Shown: in pieces, positions 33,627 to 42,943 of the stretch
Layout: each line of letters begins with the position of its first letter
Position numbering within the stretch: position 1 is the stretch's first letter
DNA from: Allomuricauda sp.
GTDB lineage: Bacteria; Bacteroidota; Bacteroidia; Flavobacteriales; Flavobacteriaceae
Length of the DNA stretch: 64,000 bases
Direction of reading: 5' to 3'
NCBI RefSeq assembly: GCF_013911645.1
Contig: NZ_JACESV010000001.1
Coordinates: 434,001 to 498,000, forward strand
The notes under the pieces: generated by a model
Database searches by the model: none
The model's input: the letters and a program-made list of their open reading frames with translations, nothing else
What the model was told of the DNA's origin: nothing
Position numbers and translations under genes: made by a program

Positions 33627-33727
33627 GATATGATTTTTTAGGCTTTTGTGTTTGCAAAACTTTTTCCTTTCATTTCGACTTCGCTCAATGTGACAGGAAA
33701 AAAGCTCTTATCGTTGGAGATTTGTTA

Positions 33728-34189
33728 TTATAACTGTTCCATTACTTCCTGCAAGCGGTTATGTGCCATATTAACCCCTTGGGCAAAGGGTAGCTTCAAC
33801 ATACGGTCCCTATCCTCCACCGATTTATAGACCATGTGTATGGTGAGCTTGCTCATTGTATCGGTAAGGGCTTCAAATTCCAAAAACTCCAACTGGACCG
33901 GAAACTGTGCATTTTCCATCTCAAAAGTCCTGATGATTTTTAGATTCGGCACAAATTCGTGTATGGTTCCATTGAACCTATGCTTGTTTCCCTTCGGGTC
34001 GGTCGTCTCAAACTGATAACTACCGTGTTTCCGATTGTCAAGTTTTAGTACTTGGGTGCCCATCCATTGCTCTACGATTTCAGGTTTTTCATACGCTTTA
34101 AAAAGCGTTGCCACGGGCAGTTCAAATTCCCTGGTGATCCAAATTTCCTGTTTTCCGTCCTCAGCATGGACTTTGGTTTTTCGTTCCAT
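33728..34189 (-). CDS. SRPBCC (AHSA1-like) domain protein
   Basis: 153 residues. AHSA1/START-like fold: ITREFELPVATLFKAYEKPEIVEQWMGTQ at residues 17-45 and a C-terminal helix VEDRDRMLKLPFAQGVNMAHNRLQEVM. The AHSA1-ArsR-DoxX-YdeI set recurs in Bacteroidota. Ligand unknown. The start is 2 bp after the ArsR stop, so they share a transcript. Confidence 0.88.
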   Translation of the reverse strand: MERKTKVHAEDGKQEIWITREFELPVATLFKAYEKPEIVEQWMGTQVLKLDNRKHGSYQFETTDPKGNKHRFNGTIHEFVPNLKIIRTFEMENAQFPVQLEFLEFEALTDTMSKLTIHMVYKSVEDRDRMLKLPFAQGVNMAHNRLQEVMEQL

Positions 34190-34190
34190 A

Positions 34191-34514
34191 TTACTTTTTG
34201 GGCAGTTGTTTTTTCATAATGGTTTCGAGCGTATTAAACCTATCGTCCCACATATCCCTGAAAGGTGCTATAAAATCGGCTATTTCCTTTAGTTTCTGTG
34301 GATTGAAATGATAGTAGATTTCCCTCCCCTGCTGTTCTTGGTTAAGTAGTTCACATTCGGTAAGTATTCGGATATGCTTGGAAATGGTCTGCCGGGATGA
34401 ATCAAATTCCGCCGCAATGGCTCCCGGTGTCATGGCGTTGAGTGCCACCATGGCAATAATGGCCCTACGGGTCGGGTCGGCAATGGCCTGAAAAACATCT
34501 CTTCGTAATTCCAT
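34191..34514 (-). CDS. ArsR family transcriptional regulator
   Basis: 107 residues. Winged helix: [67 protein letters not shown]. No metal-binding ELCVCDL-type cysteines, so it belongs to the non-metal ArsR group common in front of AHSA1 genes. First gene of the operon; it is expected to repress its own promoter at 34534-34565, which overlaps a dyad. Confidence 0.9.
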   Translation of the reverse strand: MELRRDVFQAIADPTRRAIIAMVALNAMTPGAIAAEFDSSRQTISKHIRILTECELLNQEQQGREIYYHFNPQKLKEIADFIAPFRDMWDDRFNTLETIMKKQLPKK

Positions 34515-34518
34515 TTAC

Positions 34519-34565
34519 GCAGCTATTTGACTGCAAATATATATGCAACCACTTAACTGCGCAAA
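34519..34565 (-). promoter_or_regulatory. ArsR operon promoter with overlapping dyad (operator candidate)
   Basis: Minus strand: TTTG (34562-34565), 20-bp spacer, TATATTTG (34534-34541), the full Bacteroidota promoter pattern. A dyad GCAGCTATTTGACTGCA (34519-34535) and TGCAACCACTTAACTGC (34544-34560) covers the -7 box and spacer, 12 of 17 positions matching, with the strongest match at the outer GCAG and inner TGCA ends. An ArsR dimer bound there would block transcription. Confidence 0.55.
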
Positions 34566-34880
34566 TTTATTTTGAATTTAACAATGTAAGATGCAAGGTC
34601 AAAAAAAAATCTATCGAACTTAAAAACCGCTAAACGCTTTCTATAACAAGGTAAACGAATCCACGATTACTATGTGGAGAATATCGACAAAATTTATTTA
34701 ACAACTATTTTGGAAGAAGCGAAAATGGCATATAAAAAATAAATGGACTTGGGGTTTAGAAGAAAAATCCGGTAAACTACATTATCTTTACTTAAGCTGA
34801 TTCAGTATCCATTTTGTTTCTAAACCTATGTATGCCCAAAAACATTGGTTGGTGATAATGAGAACTAAACCGCAACAATT
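34566..34880. other. Intergenic region with possible gene remnant
   Basis: The stretch 34647-34742 on the plus strand encodes QGKRIHDYYVENIDKIYLTT, then ILEEAKMAYKK and a stop, directly after an in-frame TAA. It is protein-like but has no start codon, so it is probably the end of a lost gene. Nothing else is seen. Confidence 0.3.
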
Positions 34881-35087
34881 ATGACAAAGAAAGAATACAC
34901 CAACGGAGAGGTTACCATATTATGGCAACCCGAAAAATGCATCCACTCTGGGATATGCGTAAAAACATTGCCCAAAGTGTATAACCCAAAAGAAAAGCCT
35001 TGGGTCAAACCTGAAAATGCCACTAGTCAGGAGTTAATAAATCAAGTAGCAAAATGTCCTTCGGGAGCATTGAGCATAAAAAAATAG
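34881..35087 (+). CDS. Divergent 4Fe-4S mono-cluster protein (Fer4_19)
   Basis: 68 residues. Motif CIHSGICVKTLPKVY (residues 20-34), then ...KCPSGALSIKK: the three cysteines plus proximal residue of the YjdI-type mono-cluster ferredoxin-like family, with the preceding segment GEVTILWQPEKCIHSG typical. Its stop (TAG 35085-35087) is followed two codons later by the GNAT frame in the same phase. Confidence 0.87.
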   Translation: MTKKEYTNGEVTILWQPEKCIHSGICVKTLPKVYNPKEKPWVKPENATSQELINQVAKCPSGALSIKK

Positions 35088-35093
35088 CGTGTT

Positions 35094-35378
35094 TTGGTTA
35101 AAATAGAAAGAGAAGAAGATCAAAGAAAAGGTAGGTTTGTAATTTATGATGATGGTGAATTTGCAGGTGAGATGACCTACACTTGGGCCGGAACAACAAA
35201 ATTTATCATAGACCATACGGGAATAGAAGAAGCGTTTGGGGGAAAAGGATATGGAAAAATGCTGGTAATGGAAGCTGTAGCGTTTGCTAGGGATAAAGGC
35301 GTGAAAATTTTACCGCTCTGCCCCTTTGCAAAAGCAGAATTTGATAAAAACAGTAGCATTGCGGATGTCAGGTTTTAG
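35094..35378 (+). CDS. Small GNAT family N-acetyltransferase (YidJ-like)
   Basis: 94 residues, starting at TTG (35094); no ATG is present before the conserved region. Motif TGIEEAFGGKGYGKMLVMEAVAFARDKGVKILPLCPFAKAEFDKN matches the short acetyltransferase family (Acetyltransf_CG) with the acetyl-CoA binding loop GxGxGxxL. In the same frame as the preceding 4Fe-4S gene, separated only by its stop and two codons, so a read-through or fusion history is possible. Confidence 0.82.
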   Translation: MVKIEREEDQRKGRFVIYDDGEFAGEMTYTWAGTTKFIIDHTGIEEAFGGKGYGKMLVMEAVAFARDKGVKILPLCPFAKAEFDKNSSIADVRF

Positions 35379-35387
35379 CCAAGTGTT

Positions 35388-35801
35388 ATGAACAAGCTGG
35401 AAAACAAAAAAATAATCCTGTTCGATGGTGTGTGCAACCTTTGCAACAGCTCGGTTCAGTTTGTGATCAAACGGGACAAAAAAGATGTATTCCGCTATGC
35501 GGCCCTACAAAGTGATGTGGGGCAGCAATTGGTGAACCAACGCCTTATTGACACCAGTCAGGAAGATTCCATTATCCTTATAGAACCTGGCGTGGCTTAC
35601 TATACTAAATCCGATGCTGCATTGGAAATTGCCCAAGACCTTGGTGGATTATGGAAATTGACCGCCGTTTTTACATGGGTCCCTACTTCCATTCGAAATG
35701 GAATCTATGATTTTATTGCCAAAAACCGCTATAAATGGTTTGGAAAACAGGATGCCTGCATGATTCCTACCCCTGAGTTAAAAGCAAAGTTTTTGGATTA
35801 A
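35388..35801 (+). CDS. DCC1-like thiol-disulfide oxidoreductase family protein (DUF393)
   Basis: 137 residues. DGVCNLCNSSVQFVIKRDKK (residues 14-33) gives the DxxCxxC signature; AALQSDVGQQL and a C-terminal NRYKWFGKQDACMIPTPE are also typical. Thioredoxin-like; its redox partner is unknown. Convergent with the symporter gene; the two stops overlap by 4 bp (35798-35801), leaving no space for a terminator. Confidence 0.88.
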   Translation: MNKLENKKIILFDGVCNLCNSSVQFVIKRDKKDVFRYAALQSDVGQQLVNQRLIDTSQEDSIILIEPGVAYYTKSDAALEIAQDLGGLWKLTAVFTWVPTSIRNGIYDFIAKNRYKWFGKQDACMIPTPELKAKFLD

Positions 35802-37135
35802 CTATCTTTTCCTTTTACCTCATCCAAATGATCGTCCCATTCCTCTACATGCGGTTCACCAAGTTTGCCAACAGATTTGGCGACCAACATGGAAACTGTG
35901 GCATCACCGGTAACGTTTACTACGGTTCGGCACATATCCAATGGTCTATCAACGGCAAAAATCAAGGCCAGACCTATGGCCAATTTGTCGGCAGGAAAAC
36001 CAATGGACTCCAATACAATTACCAACATTACCATTCCCGCACCTGGAACGGCCGCAGAACCAATAGAAGCCAACAAAGCTGTTAATACAATGGTTAACTG
36101 ATTGCCAAAGGTTAAATCAAAACCAAGCGCTTGTGAAATAAATACGGCTGCAACACCTTGGTACAAACTAGTACCGTCCATGTTGATGGTGGCACCTACG
36201 GGCAACACAAAACTGGACACCTCTTTGTGCACCCCAATGTGTTCCTCTACCCTTTCCATTGTAACAGGTAAGGTAGCCGCACTGGAACTGGTGGAAAAAG
36301 CCAACAGTTGTGCAGGACTTATTTCTTTTAAAAACCAAAACGGGTTCTTTTTAGTGACAAGTGCAACCACGGTGGAGTAAAAAACAATCATAAGTGCAAG
36401 ACCCAACAGAACAACTCCGGCATATTTAAGTAGCGCCAATAATAAATCAGGGTCACTGGAAGACACCACTACTCCTGCCAACAAAGCAAATACGGCATAC
36501 GGAGCGGTCAACATGATCAAATCGACCATTTTGAGCACCACATCATTGAGAGAATCAAAGAAATTTTTTAGTGGTTTTGCTTTTTCCTCTCCAATCAACA
36601 GCATAGAGATACCAAGAAAAATAGTAAAAAAGATCACCTGAAGCATCAAAGCATTATCCGTCATGGCCGCCAAAGCATTGTCGGGCACCATATCTTCCAA
36701 GAATTGTAAGGGACCACTATCCTTTTGTCGAGAAGCCTCTTCCAGCTTGGAGGTAACCCCTGCATCGTTTCCATAAGTATCGGTGAGTTTGGTCACCGTT
36801 TCTTCCGAAATTCCACTGCCCGGGTTCATTACATTTACCAACAAAAGTCCGATCGTAATGGCGACAACCGTGGTAACTATATATATTCCAATTGTACGGA
36901 GGCCAATATTTCGAAACTTTGAAATGTCCTTAAGGTCCGAAATACCTTTGACCAAGGATGCCAAAATAAGCGGTATGGCAATTAACTTGAGAAGTTTTAC
37001 AAAAATGGTCCCTAAAGGCTGAATCCAATCATTTACAAATTCCTTGCCCCAGCTAATTTGGGTCATTGCAAATCCAAAAAGAATACCAAGTAGCATCCCG
37101 ATTAGGATTTGCCAGTGCAATTCCAATTTCTTCAT
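35798..37135 (-). CDS. Dicarboxylate/amino acid:cation symporter (DAACS family)
   Basis: 445 residues with about eight membrane segments. Transport motifs of the glutamate/aspartate symporter family: SSSAATLPVT (re-entrant loop HP1, about 275), NMDGTSLYQG (TM7), AAVPGAGMVML (HP2) and FAVDRPLDMCRTVVNVTGDATVSMLVA (TM8 with D and R/N substrate-binding residues). Predicted to import glutamate, aspartate or C4-dicarboxylates with Na+ or H+. The 57-bp gap behind the aroC stop is too short to tell whether it is cotranscribed; a weak TATCTTTC box lies in it. Confidence 0.93.
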   Translation of the reverse strand: MKKLELHWQILIGMLLGILFGFAMTQISWGKEFVNDWIQPLGTIFVKLLKLIAIPLILASLVKGISDLKDISKFRNIGLRTIGIYIVTTVVAITIGLLLVNVMNPGSGISEETVTKLTDTYGNDAGVTSKLEEASRQKDSGPLQFLEDMVPDNALAAMTDNALMLQVIFFTIFLGISMLLIGEEKAKPLKNFFDSLNDVVLKMVDLIMLTAPYAVFALLAGVVVSSSDPDLLLALLKYAGVVLLGLALMIVFYSTVVALVTKKNPFWFLKEISPAQLLAFSTSSSAATLPVTMERVEEHIGVHKEVSSFVLPVGATINMDGTSLYQGVAAVFISQALGFDLTFGNQLTIVLTALLASIGSAAVPGAGMVMLVIVLESIGFPADKLAIGLALIFAVDRPLDMCRTVVNVTGDATVSMLVAKSVGKLGEPHVEEWDDHLDEVKGKDS

Positions 37136-37192
37136 AAAGTAAGATTATGGACGGAAAGATACTTTTTTGATTGGAAACGTCCTAACGCAGAC

Positions 37193-38257
37193 CTAGATTT
37201 TGTTGGTACGGGCCAAAAGCGAGTAATCTGCCAAAACCAATGCGGCCATAGCTTCTACAATGGGAACCGCCCTTGGAAGAACACAGGGGTCGTGCCTGCC
37301 CTTGCCTTGAGTGGTCACTTTTTCACCCTCTTTGTTAATGGTTTCATAGGATTGTAGCACCGTAGCAACGGGTTTAAATGCCACGCTGAAGTAAATATCC
37401 ATTCCGTTGCTTATTCCACCTTGAACCCCGCCACTACGATTGGTTTTTGTAGTGCCATCGGTATTGAAAGCATCGTTATGCTCGCTCCCCTTCATGGCAA
37501 CACCGGCAAAACCGCTCCCGTATTCAAAACCTTTTACGGCATTGATGGACAACATGGCCTCTCCCAATCGGGCATGTAGTTTATCAAAAACAGGTTCTCC
37601 AAGACCAATGGGTACATTTTGTATGACACAGGTGATAACACCACCAATGGTATCTCCTTCTTTTTTAATGGATTTGATATACTCCTCCATTTTTTGCGCC
37701 ATTTCGATATCGGGACAACGAACGGCATTGGATTCAATCTTGGAAAAATCCAATTCTTGATAAGATTTGTCCAATTTCATCTCGCCAACTTGGGAAACAA
37801 AGGCGTTTATTTTGACATCGTTCAAAAATTGCTTTGCAATGCTCCCTGCCACTACCCTGCTGGCCGTTTCGCGGGCAGAGCTTCTTCCGCCGCCACGGTA
37901 ATCACGGAAACCGTACTTCTTGTCATACACATAATCGGCGTGAGATGGCCGGTACGAATCCTTGATGTGGGAGTAATCCTTGGATTTTTGGTTGGTATTG
38001 TGAATGGCAAAACCAATGGGTGTTCCCGTGGTCTTTCCCTCAAAAACTCCGGAATAAATTTCAACGGTATCCGGTTCTTTCCGTTGCGTTACAATGGCAG
38101 ATTGCCCCGGTTTTCTTCGGTTGAGCTCCAACTGAATCTGTTCCAAGTCCAATGTTATCCCTGCAGGACAACCATCTATGATGCCCCCCAATGCTTTTCC
38201 ATGGGATTCACCAAAGGTGGTGAGCCTAAAAAGTTGTCCAAACGAATTTCCTGCCAT
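37193..38257 (-). CDS. aroC: Chorismate synthase
   Basis: 354 residues. Last step of the shikimate pathway: 5-enolpyruvylshikimate 3-phosphate to chorismate, with reduced FMN. Signatures are intact: [18 protein letters not shown] (N-terminal), [29 protein letters not shown] (about 104-133) and [20 protein letters not shown] (about 322-341). Length is typical. Promoter at 38281-38310. Confidence 0.98.
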   Translation of the reverse strand: MAGNSFGQLFRLTTFGESHGKALGGIIDGCPAGITLDLEQIQLELNRRKPGQSAIVTQRKEPDTVEIYSGVFEGKTTGTPIGFAIHNTNQKSKDYSHIKDSYRPSHADYVYDKKYGFRDYRGGGRSSARETASRVVAGSIAKQFLNDVKINAFVSQVGEMKLDKSYQELDFSKIESNAVRCPDIEMAQKMEEYIKSIKKEGDTIGGVITCVIQNVPIGLGEPVFDKLHARLGEAMLSINAVKGFEYGSGFAGVAMKGSEHNDAFNTDGTTKTNRSGGVQGGISNGMDIYFSVAFKPVATVLQSYETINKEGEKVTTQGKGRHDPCVLPRAVPIVEAMAALVLADYSLLARTNKI

Positions 38258-38280
38258 TCGGTATAAAAATTATGTTGCCT

Positions 38281-38310
38281 CAAAGGTAGATGTTACAAAT
38301 CTAATTCAAA
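38281..38310 (-). promoter_or_regulatory. aroC promoter
   Basis: Minus strand: TTTG (38307-38310), 18-bp spacer, TACCTTTG (38281-38288); both boxes match the Bacteroidota consensus. About 23 bp before the ATG. Confidence 0.55.
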
Positions 38311-38450
38311 AACAAGGTTTTGGCTTAATGTTATTGTAACATAATTCATCTTGGGGTGATATTTTTTTAACAATATCCTCATGAATTAATGATTTCAATT
38401 TTATTTCTATTTTATTTCTACCATTTTATTTTGCAGTAAACTCTATACCG

Positions 38451-39368
38451 TTGAAAAAAAGGAAGATAGAATTGGCAGTTATCTCAGATGTTCATTTGGG
38501 AACTTATGGCTGTCATGCAGATGAACTCATCACATATCTTAATAGCATCCAACCCAAAAAGCTGATTTTAAATGGGGATATTATTGATATTTGGCAGTTT
38601 AGCAAAAGGTATTTCCCCCCTTCCCACCTAAAGGTCCTCAGAAAGGTCATAGGTATGGCCTCCAAGGGTACCGAAGTTTACTATATCACTGGAAATCACG
38701 ATGAAATGCTCCGAAAGTTTAGCAATACTTCAATGGGGAACTTTAAGATCATGAACAAATTGGTACTCAACCTCGATGGTAAAAAAGCATGGATTTTTCA
38801 TGGTGATGTGTTCGATGTTTCCATACAAAATGCCAAATGGTTGGCCAAGTTGGGCGGCTATGGTTACGATCTTCTTATTTTGATCAATAGTTTCCTGAAC
38901 TGGTGCTTGGCCAAAATGGGCCGTGAAAAGTATTCGCTCTCCAAAAAAATCAAAAATAGCGTGAAGGGTGCTGTTAAATACATCAACAATTTTGAAAAGA
39001 CCGCTGCGGAACTTGCCATAGAAAACGACTACGATTATGTGGTCTGCGGACATATCCATCAACCCAAAAAAGAAGTGTACGAAACCAAATATGGCAGTTG
39101 CACCTATTTAAATTCGGGAGATTGGGTAGAAAACCTGACCGCTTTGGAATATTCGTTCAAGCGTTGGAAAATATACCATTACAATCACGATAGACTATCC
39201 CCGTTCTTTGTGGATGAAGATTTAAAGGAAATGGACATGAACGACCTTATTGCTTCCATTACCGACAAAGAGGTGGACATTGAAGACATTACAGAGCAAC
39301 ACCTTAACGAAAGCGAAGAAAGTATAAACCGTGATTTCTTAGATGACCAAAGCCTTTCTCAAGATTGA
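38451..39368 (+). CDS. LpxH-like UDP-2,3-diacylglucosamine diphosphatase (metallophosphoesterase)
   Basis: 305 residues from a TTG start at 38451; no ATG lies close by. Metal-binding motifs: AVISDVHLG (residues 8-16), LILNGDIIDIW, YITGNHDEML, IFHGDVFD and VVCGHIHQPK. Homology is to the LpxH/UDP-2,3-diacylglucosamine hydrolase group, which makes lipid X in lipid A synthesis; related enzymes act on other diphosphates. The last 60 residues are acidic (DLIASITDKEVDIEDI) and not part of the core. The 3' end overlaps the convergent oxidase gene by 30 bp. Confidence 0.85.
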   Translation: MKKRKIELAVISDVHLGTYGCHADELITYLNSIQPKKLILNGDIIDIWQFSKRYFPPSHLKVLRKVIGMASKGTEVYYITGNHDEMLRKFSNTSMGNFKIMNKLVLNLDGKKAWIFHGDVFDVSIQNAKWLAKLGGYGYDLLILINSFLNWCLAKMGREKYSLSKKIKNSVKGAVKYINNFEKTAAELAIENDYDYVVCGHIHQPKKEVYETKYGSCTYLNSGDWVENLTALEYSFKRWKIYHYNHDRLSPFFVDEDLKEMDMNDLIASITDKEVDIEDITEQHLNESEESINRDFLDDQSLSQD

Positions 39369-42254
39369 GACCGGGTGTTGTGCCTCCCTTTTCGTCCCAT
39401 CCTTGATTTGATGCCTACAACTTGTTCCGTTCGCCGCGATCAAGGTATCTTCCGAGCTTTTTCTCACAGCTGGGAACAGCTTGAGCTCCCCTACCTGCAT
39501 ACTGGTTTCGTAATGTTCCTTTTCGTAGCCAAAAGAGCCTGCCATTCCACAACAACCGGACGGTATAATGGTTACTTTGTAGTTTTTCGGTAGATTCAAC
39601 ACATCAAAAGTCACCTTTTGGTTGCTCAATGCCTTTTGATGACAATGCCCATGAATTTTAACGGTCCGTTCCGCTTCGGTGAAACTATCCGAAGAAATAT
39701 GTCCTGCAGCAATCTCCGCGGCCAGAAACTCTTCAATCAAAAAAGAGTTGGAAGCCAATTTTTGCAATTGCTCCTTATCATCGTACAATCTTTGGTATTC
39801 ATCCCTAAAAGATAAAATGGCCGAAGGCTCCAAACCAACAATGAGTGTCCCATCATCCAAGATGCCTTTTAACCTTTTCATGTTTTGGGCCACCAATTTT
39901 TTGGCTTGCTTTAAGAACCCTTTGGAAAGATAGGTCCGTCCACTTTCACCATAAAACAATTCCACATCATAACCCAATCTGCACAATAGCTCAATGGCAT
40001 CCTTCCCGACCTGAATATCCAAATACCTTGCAAACTCATCAATATAGAGAACAACGGGTCGTTTGGAAATATCCGTACGCTTTACACGGTACTTTTTAAG
40101 ATGATCTTTAAAATTGAAGCGTCCCACCTTCGGTAAATTCCGCTCCGGGGCAACGCCGACCGCTTTTTTTAATATGCCACCTATCGTTTTGGACTCGTAC
40201 ATCCAATTGGTGATGCCAGGAAATTTACTTCCCAATGCATTCAATCGGGTGTTGTGGGCAAATAGTTTGCTACGCAACGAATATCCGTTCGCTTCTTGAT
40301 AGTTGTATAAAAACTCCGCTTTCAACACAGCAACATCCACATTACTTGGACATTCGCTAGCGCAGGCCTTGCAGCTCAAACATAGGTCAAAAACACTTTT
40401 AAGTTCTTCATGGTCGAACCGATTGTTTTTTTCTGAATTGGTCAAAAACTCCCTAAGCGCATTGGCCCTGCCACGCGTAGTATCTTTTTCATCTTTGGTG
40501 GCTTGGTAGCTTGGGCACATACCCCCGTTCATGTGGTGACTTTTTCTACAATCCCCGCTTCCGTTACATTTTTCCGCAGCTTTTAAAATGCCCTCACTAT
40601 CGGAAAAATCCATCAAGGTTTCAACACCTGGTTCATTACGGTCAACTTCGTATCGAAGGGATTCATCCATAGGGTAGGCATCCACAATTTTACCAGGGTT
40701 GAGCACCAAATTTGGGTCGAAAAGTGCTTTTACTCTTTTTAAAAGTTCATAATTGGTTTCGCCTATCATGAGCGGGATAAACTCGGCACGAACAATGCCA
40801 TCGCCATGCTCTCCACTAAAACTTCCTTGATACTTTTTTGTGAGTTTGGCCACATCGGTAGTGATGCTCCGGAACAAAACCACATCTTCGGACTTTTTTA
40901 GGTTGAGAATGGGTCTCAAATGCAATTCGCCAGCACCTGCGTGGGCATAATACACCGCATCTTGATTGTACCCTTTCATGATTTGGGAAAACTCCCCGAT
41001 AAAATCTTTTAAATCCTCCAAAGCCACGGCCGTATCTTCAATACAGGCTACCGCTTTTCTGTCCCCCACCATATTGCCCAATAGACCTAGCCCTGCCTTT
41101 CGCAGCTCAATGGCTTTATTGATGTCGTCACCGTACAAAATGGGGTTGGCATAGCTCAAACCTGATTTTTCAATGGTTTTTAGCAACTCATCTAGCTGTT
41201 GGTCCAATTCTTCCTTGGAATCGGCCTTTACCTCCAACATCAAAATCCCAGCGGGATCCCCTTCCACAAAAAAACGGTTGGCCAATTGCGCCCTATTGTT
41301 TTTTGTACAGTCAAGAATCACTTTGTCCATCATCTCGCATAAATGCAGACTATGCTGCATCACAGGTGCCACATCGCTCAAACAATCCTCCAAAGTTTTG
41401 TAATGCGTGGCCACCATCGCCGCATATGGTGGTGGTAAATCATCCAACTGAAGCGTAACTTCGGTGGTAAAGGCAAGGGTGCCTTCACTCCCTGATAGCA
41501 GTCTGCACAAATTGAAATTGACATCTTCTTCTTCAAAAATATTGTTCTTGAGCAGTTCATCAACCGCATATCCAGTATTTCTTCTGTGGATGCTGGGTTT
41601 AGGGAACTCGGATTTGATATTGTTCCGTATTTCTGGATTGGAAAGCTCCTCAAAGAGTTTGCTGTAGATTTTTGCTTCCAGCGAGTCACCATCTTTCTTT
41701 TCTTCGAATTCTTTTATGGAAATACTGGAGAAAAAAGCATCACTTCCGTCGGACAATACACATTGCATGGCCAAAACCTTGTCGCGTGTAACGCCGTATT
41801 GAATGGAAGTGGTGCCCGATGAATTGTTCCCGACCATCCCTCCTATCATACAACGGTTAGAGGTGGAAGTGTTCGGCCCAAAGAAAAGACCAAATGGTTT
41901 TAAATATTGATTGAGCTCGTCACGAACCACACCAGGTTGTACGGTAACTTGCTTTTTAACTTTGTCCAAACTGATGATTTTGGTAAAATGGCGACTTACA
42001 TCGACCACAATACCATCTCCCACGCACTGACCCGCCAAAGAGGTGCCCGCAGTACGGGGAATAAGTCCAACTTTATTTTTATTGGCAAATGCGAGCAAGG
42101 TTTTTAAATCTTCTGCGTCTTTGGGATAGGCTACCGCGGTAGGCAGCTTCCGATATACCGAGGCATCCGTCGCATAGATGGCCTTGCTCAATTCATCGAA
42201 CAACAACTCGCCTTTCATTGCTTCAGAAAGGTCTTTTAACATTTTTTTATCCAA
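39339..42254 (-). CDS. FAD-binding oxidase with 4Fe-4S and CCG domains (D-2-hydroxyglutarate dehydrogenase/YdiJ-like)
   Basis: 971 residues. FAD_binding_4 motif RTAGTSLAGQCVGDGIVVDVSRH (about 68-90) and GGMVGNNSSGTTSIQYG (about 138-154); FAD oxidase C-terminal domain; then an iron-sulfur part CNGSGDCRK, LCLSCKACASECPSNVDVAV (about 620-645); then a C-terminal CCG-type domain with HGHCHQKAL and CCGMAGSFGYEKEHYETS. This combination is found in YdiJ-type 2-hydroxyacid dehydrogenases (D-2-hydroxyglutarate or D-lactate), which pass electrons to quinone. Convergent with the LpxH-like gene. Confidence 0.93.
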   Translation of the reverse strand: MDKKMLKDLSEAMKGELLFDELSKAIYATDASVYRKLPTAVAYPKDAEDLKTLLAFANKNKVGLIPRTAGTSLAGQCVGDGIVVDVSRHFTKIISLDKVKKQVTVQPGVVRDELNQYLKPFGLFFGPNTSTSNRCMIGGMVGNNSSGTTSIQYGVTRDKVLAMQCVLSDGSDAFFSSISIKEFEEKKDGDSLEAKIYSKLFEELSNPEIRNNIKSEFPKPSIHRRNTGYAVDELLKNNIFEEEDVNFNLCRLLSGSEGTLAFTTEVTLQLDDLPPPYAAMVATHYKTLEDCLSDVAPVMQHSLHLCEMMDKVILDCTKNNRAQLANRFFVEGDPAGILMLEVKADSKEELDQQLDELLKTIEKSGLSYANPILYGDDINKAIELRKAGLGLLGNMVGDRKAVACIEDTAVALEDLKDFIGEFSQIMKGYNQDAVYYAHAGAGELHLRPILNLKKSEDVVLFRSITTDVAKLTKKYQGSFSGEHGDGIVRAEFIPLMIGETNYELLKRVKALFDPNLVLNPGKIVDAYPMDESLRYEVDRNEPGVETLMDFSDSEGILKAAEKCNGSGDCRKSHHMNGGMCPSYQATKDEKDTTRGRANALREFLTNSEKNNRFDHEELKSVFDLCLSCKACASECPSNVDVAVLKAEFLYNYQEANGYSLRSKLFAHNTRLNALGSKFPGITNWMYESKTIGGILKKAVGVAPERNLPKVGRFNFKDHLKKYRVKRTDISKRPVVLYIDEFARYLDIQVGKDAIELLCRLGYDVELFYGESGRTYLSKGFLKQAKKLVAQNMKRLKGILDDGTLIVGLEPSAILSFRDEYQRLYDDKEQLQKLASNSFLIEEFLAAEIAAGHISSDSFTEAERTVKIHGHCHQKALSNQKVTFDVLNLPKNYKVTIIPSGCCGMAGSFGYEKEHYETSMQVGELKLFPAVRKSSEDTLIAANGTSCRHQIKDGTKREAQHPVSILRKALVI

Positions 42255-42343
42255 TTTGGAATACTTTATGGGAACTAAAACGGTTTTTCAAACGTAAATC
42301 TAACACAAAACTATCTCTAATTTTTAACTTAAAAGAGAAACAC

Positions 42344-42844
42344 ATGAAGATTACCACATTATTTGCAGCACTTATGTTATTTGCAACAGCCAGCTTAAGT
42401 GCACAAAGTATATCCGAACACGCCCTAGGATTAAGGTTGGGCGACAGCGATGGCTTTGGGGCCGAAATTTCCTATCAAAAATCCATTGGACAAAATAACC
42501 GTGCCGAATTTGACCTTGGCTGGCGGGACAGTAGGCATTTTGATGCCTTTAAACTAACCGGGGTATACCAGTGGGTTCACCAATTGGATGGCAATTTTAA
42601 CTGGTACTATGGTGTTGGCGGGGGATTGGGTAGCGTCGATTTTGATCATCCAGATCCTGATTTTGACGATGATTACGATGGCCTTTTTGTATTCGCCGCC
42701 GGGGATATTGGTATAGAATATGATTTTGATATTCCCTTGCTACTGTCCTTGGACTTTAGACCTGAAATAGGTTTGGTAGGTTACGACGGTTTTGACAACG
42801 ATTTTGATTTTGACATAGCACTTGGTATCCGATACCAATTCTAA
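42344..42844 (+). CDS. Outer-membrane beta-barrel-like protein
   Basis: 166 residues from ATG 42344, directly before a signal peptide (MKITTLFAALMLFATASLSAQ); the frame is open upstream to 42218 but that part is not used. The mature part consists of alternating strands (ALGLRLGDSDGFGAEISYQKS, NRAEFDLGWRD, NWYYGVGGGLGSV, LSLDFRPEIGLVGYD) with an Asp-rich loop DHPDPDFDDDYDG and terminal Phe (RYQF), typical of small flavobacterial barrel proteins. Function unknown. A strong terminator follows. Confidence 0.82.
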   Translation: MKITTLFAALMLFATASLSAQSISEHALGLRLGDSDGFGAEISYQKSIGQNNRAEFDLGWRDSRHFDAFKLTGVYQWVHQLDGNFNWYYGVGGGLGSVDFDHPDPDFDDDYDGLFVFAAGDIGIEYDFDIPLLLSLDFRPEIGLVGYDGFDNDFDFDIALGIRYQF

Positions 42845-42864
42845 TAGCATATACATTTAAGAAG

Positions 42865-42901
42865 AACCCTTGGCTTTACCAAAATGCCAAGGGTTTTTTT
42901 A
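42865..42901 (+). terminator. Rho-independent terminator
   Basis: AACCCTTGGC and GCCAAGGGTT form a perfect 10-bp stem with an 11-nt loop, followed by T-run. Confidence 0.88.
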
Positions 42902-42943
42902 TGCCATAAGTATTGAATACCTTAGCAATCTAAACATTTTGAA

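Noticed and set aside
42218..42343. Upstream extension of the barrel protein
   Set aside because: Would hide the signal peptide and overlap the divergent oxidase promoter region.
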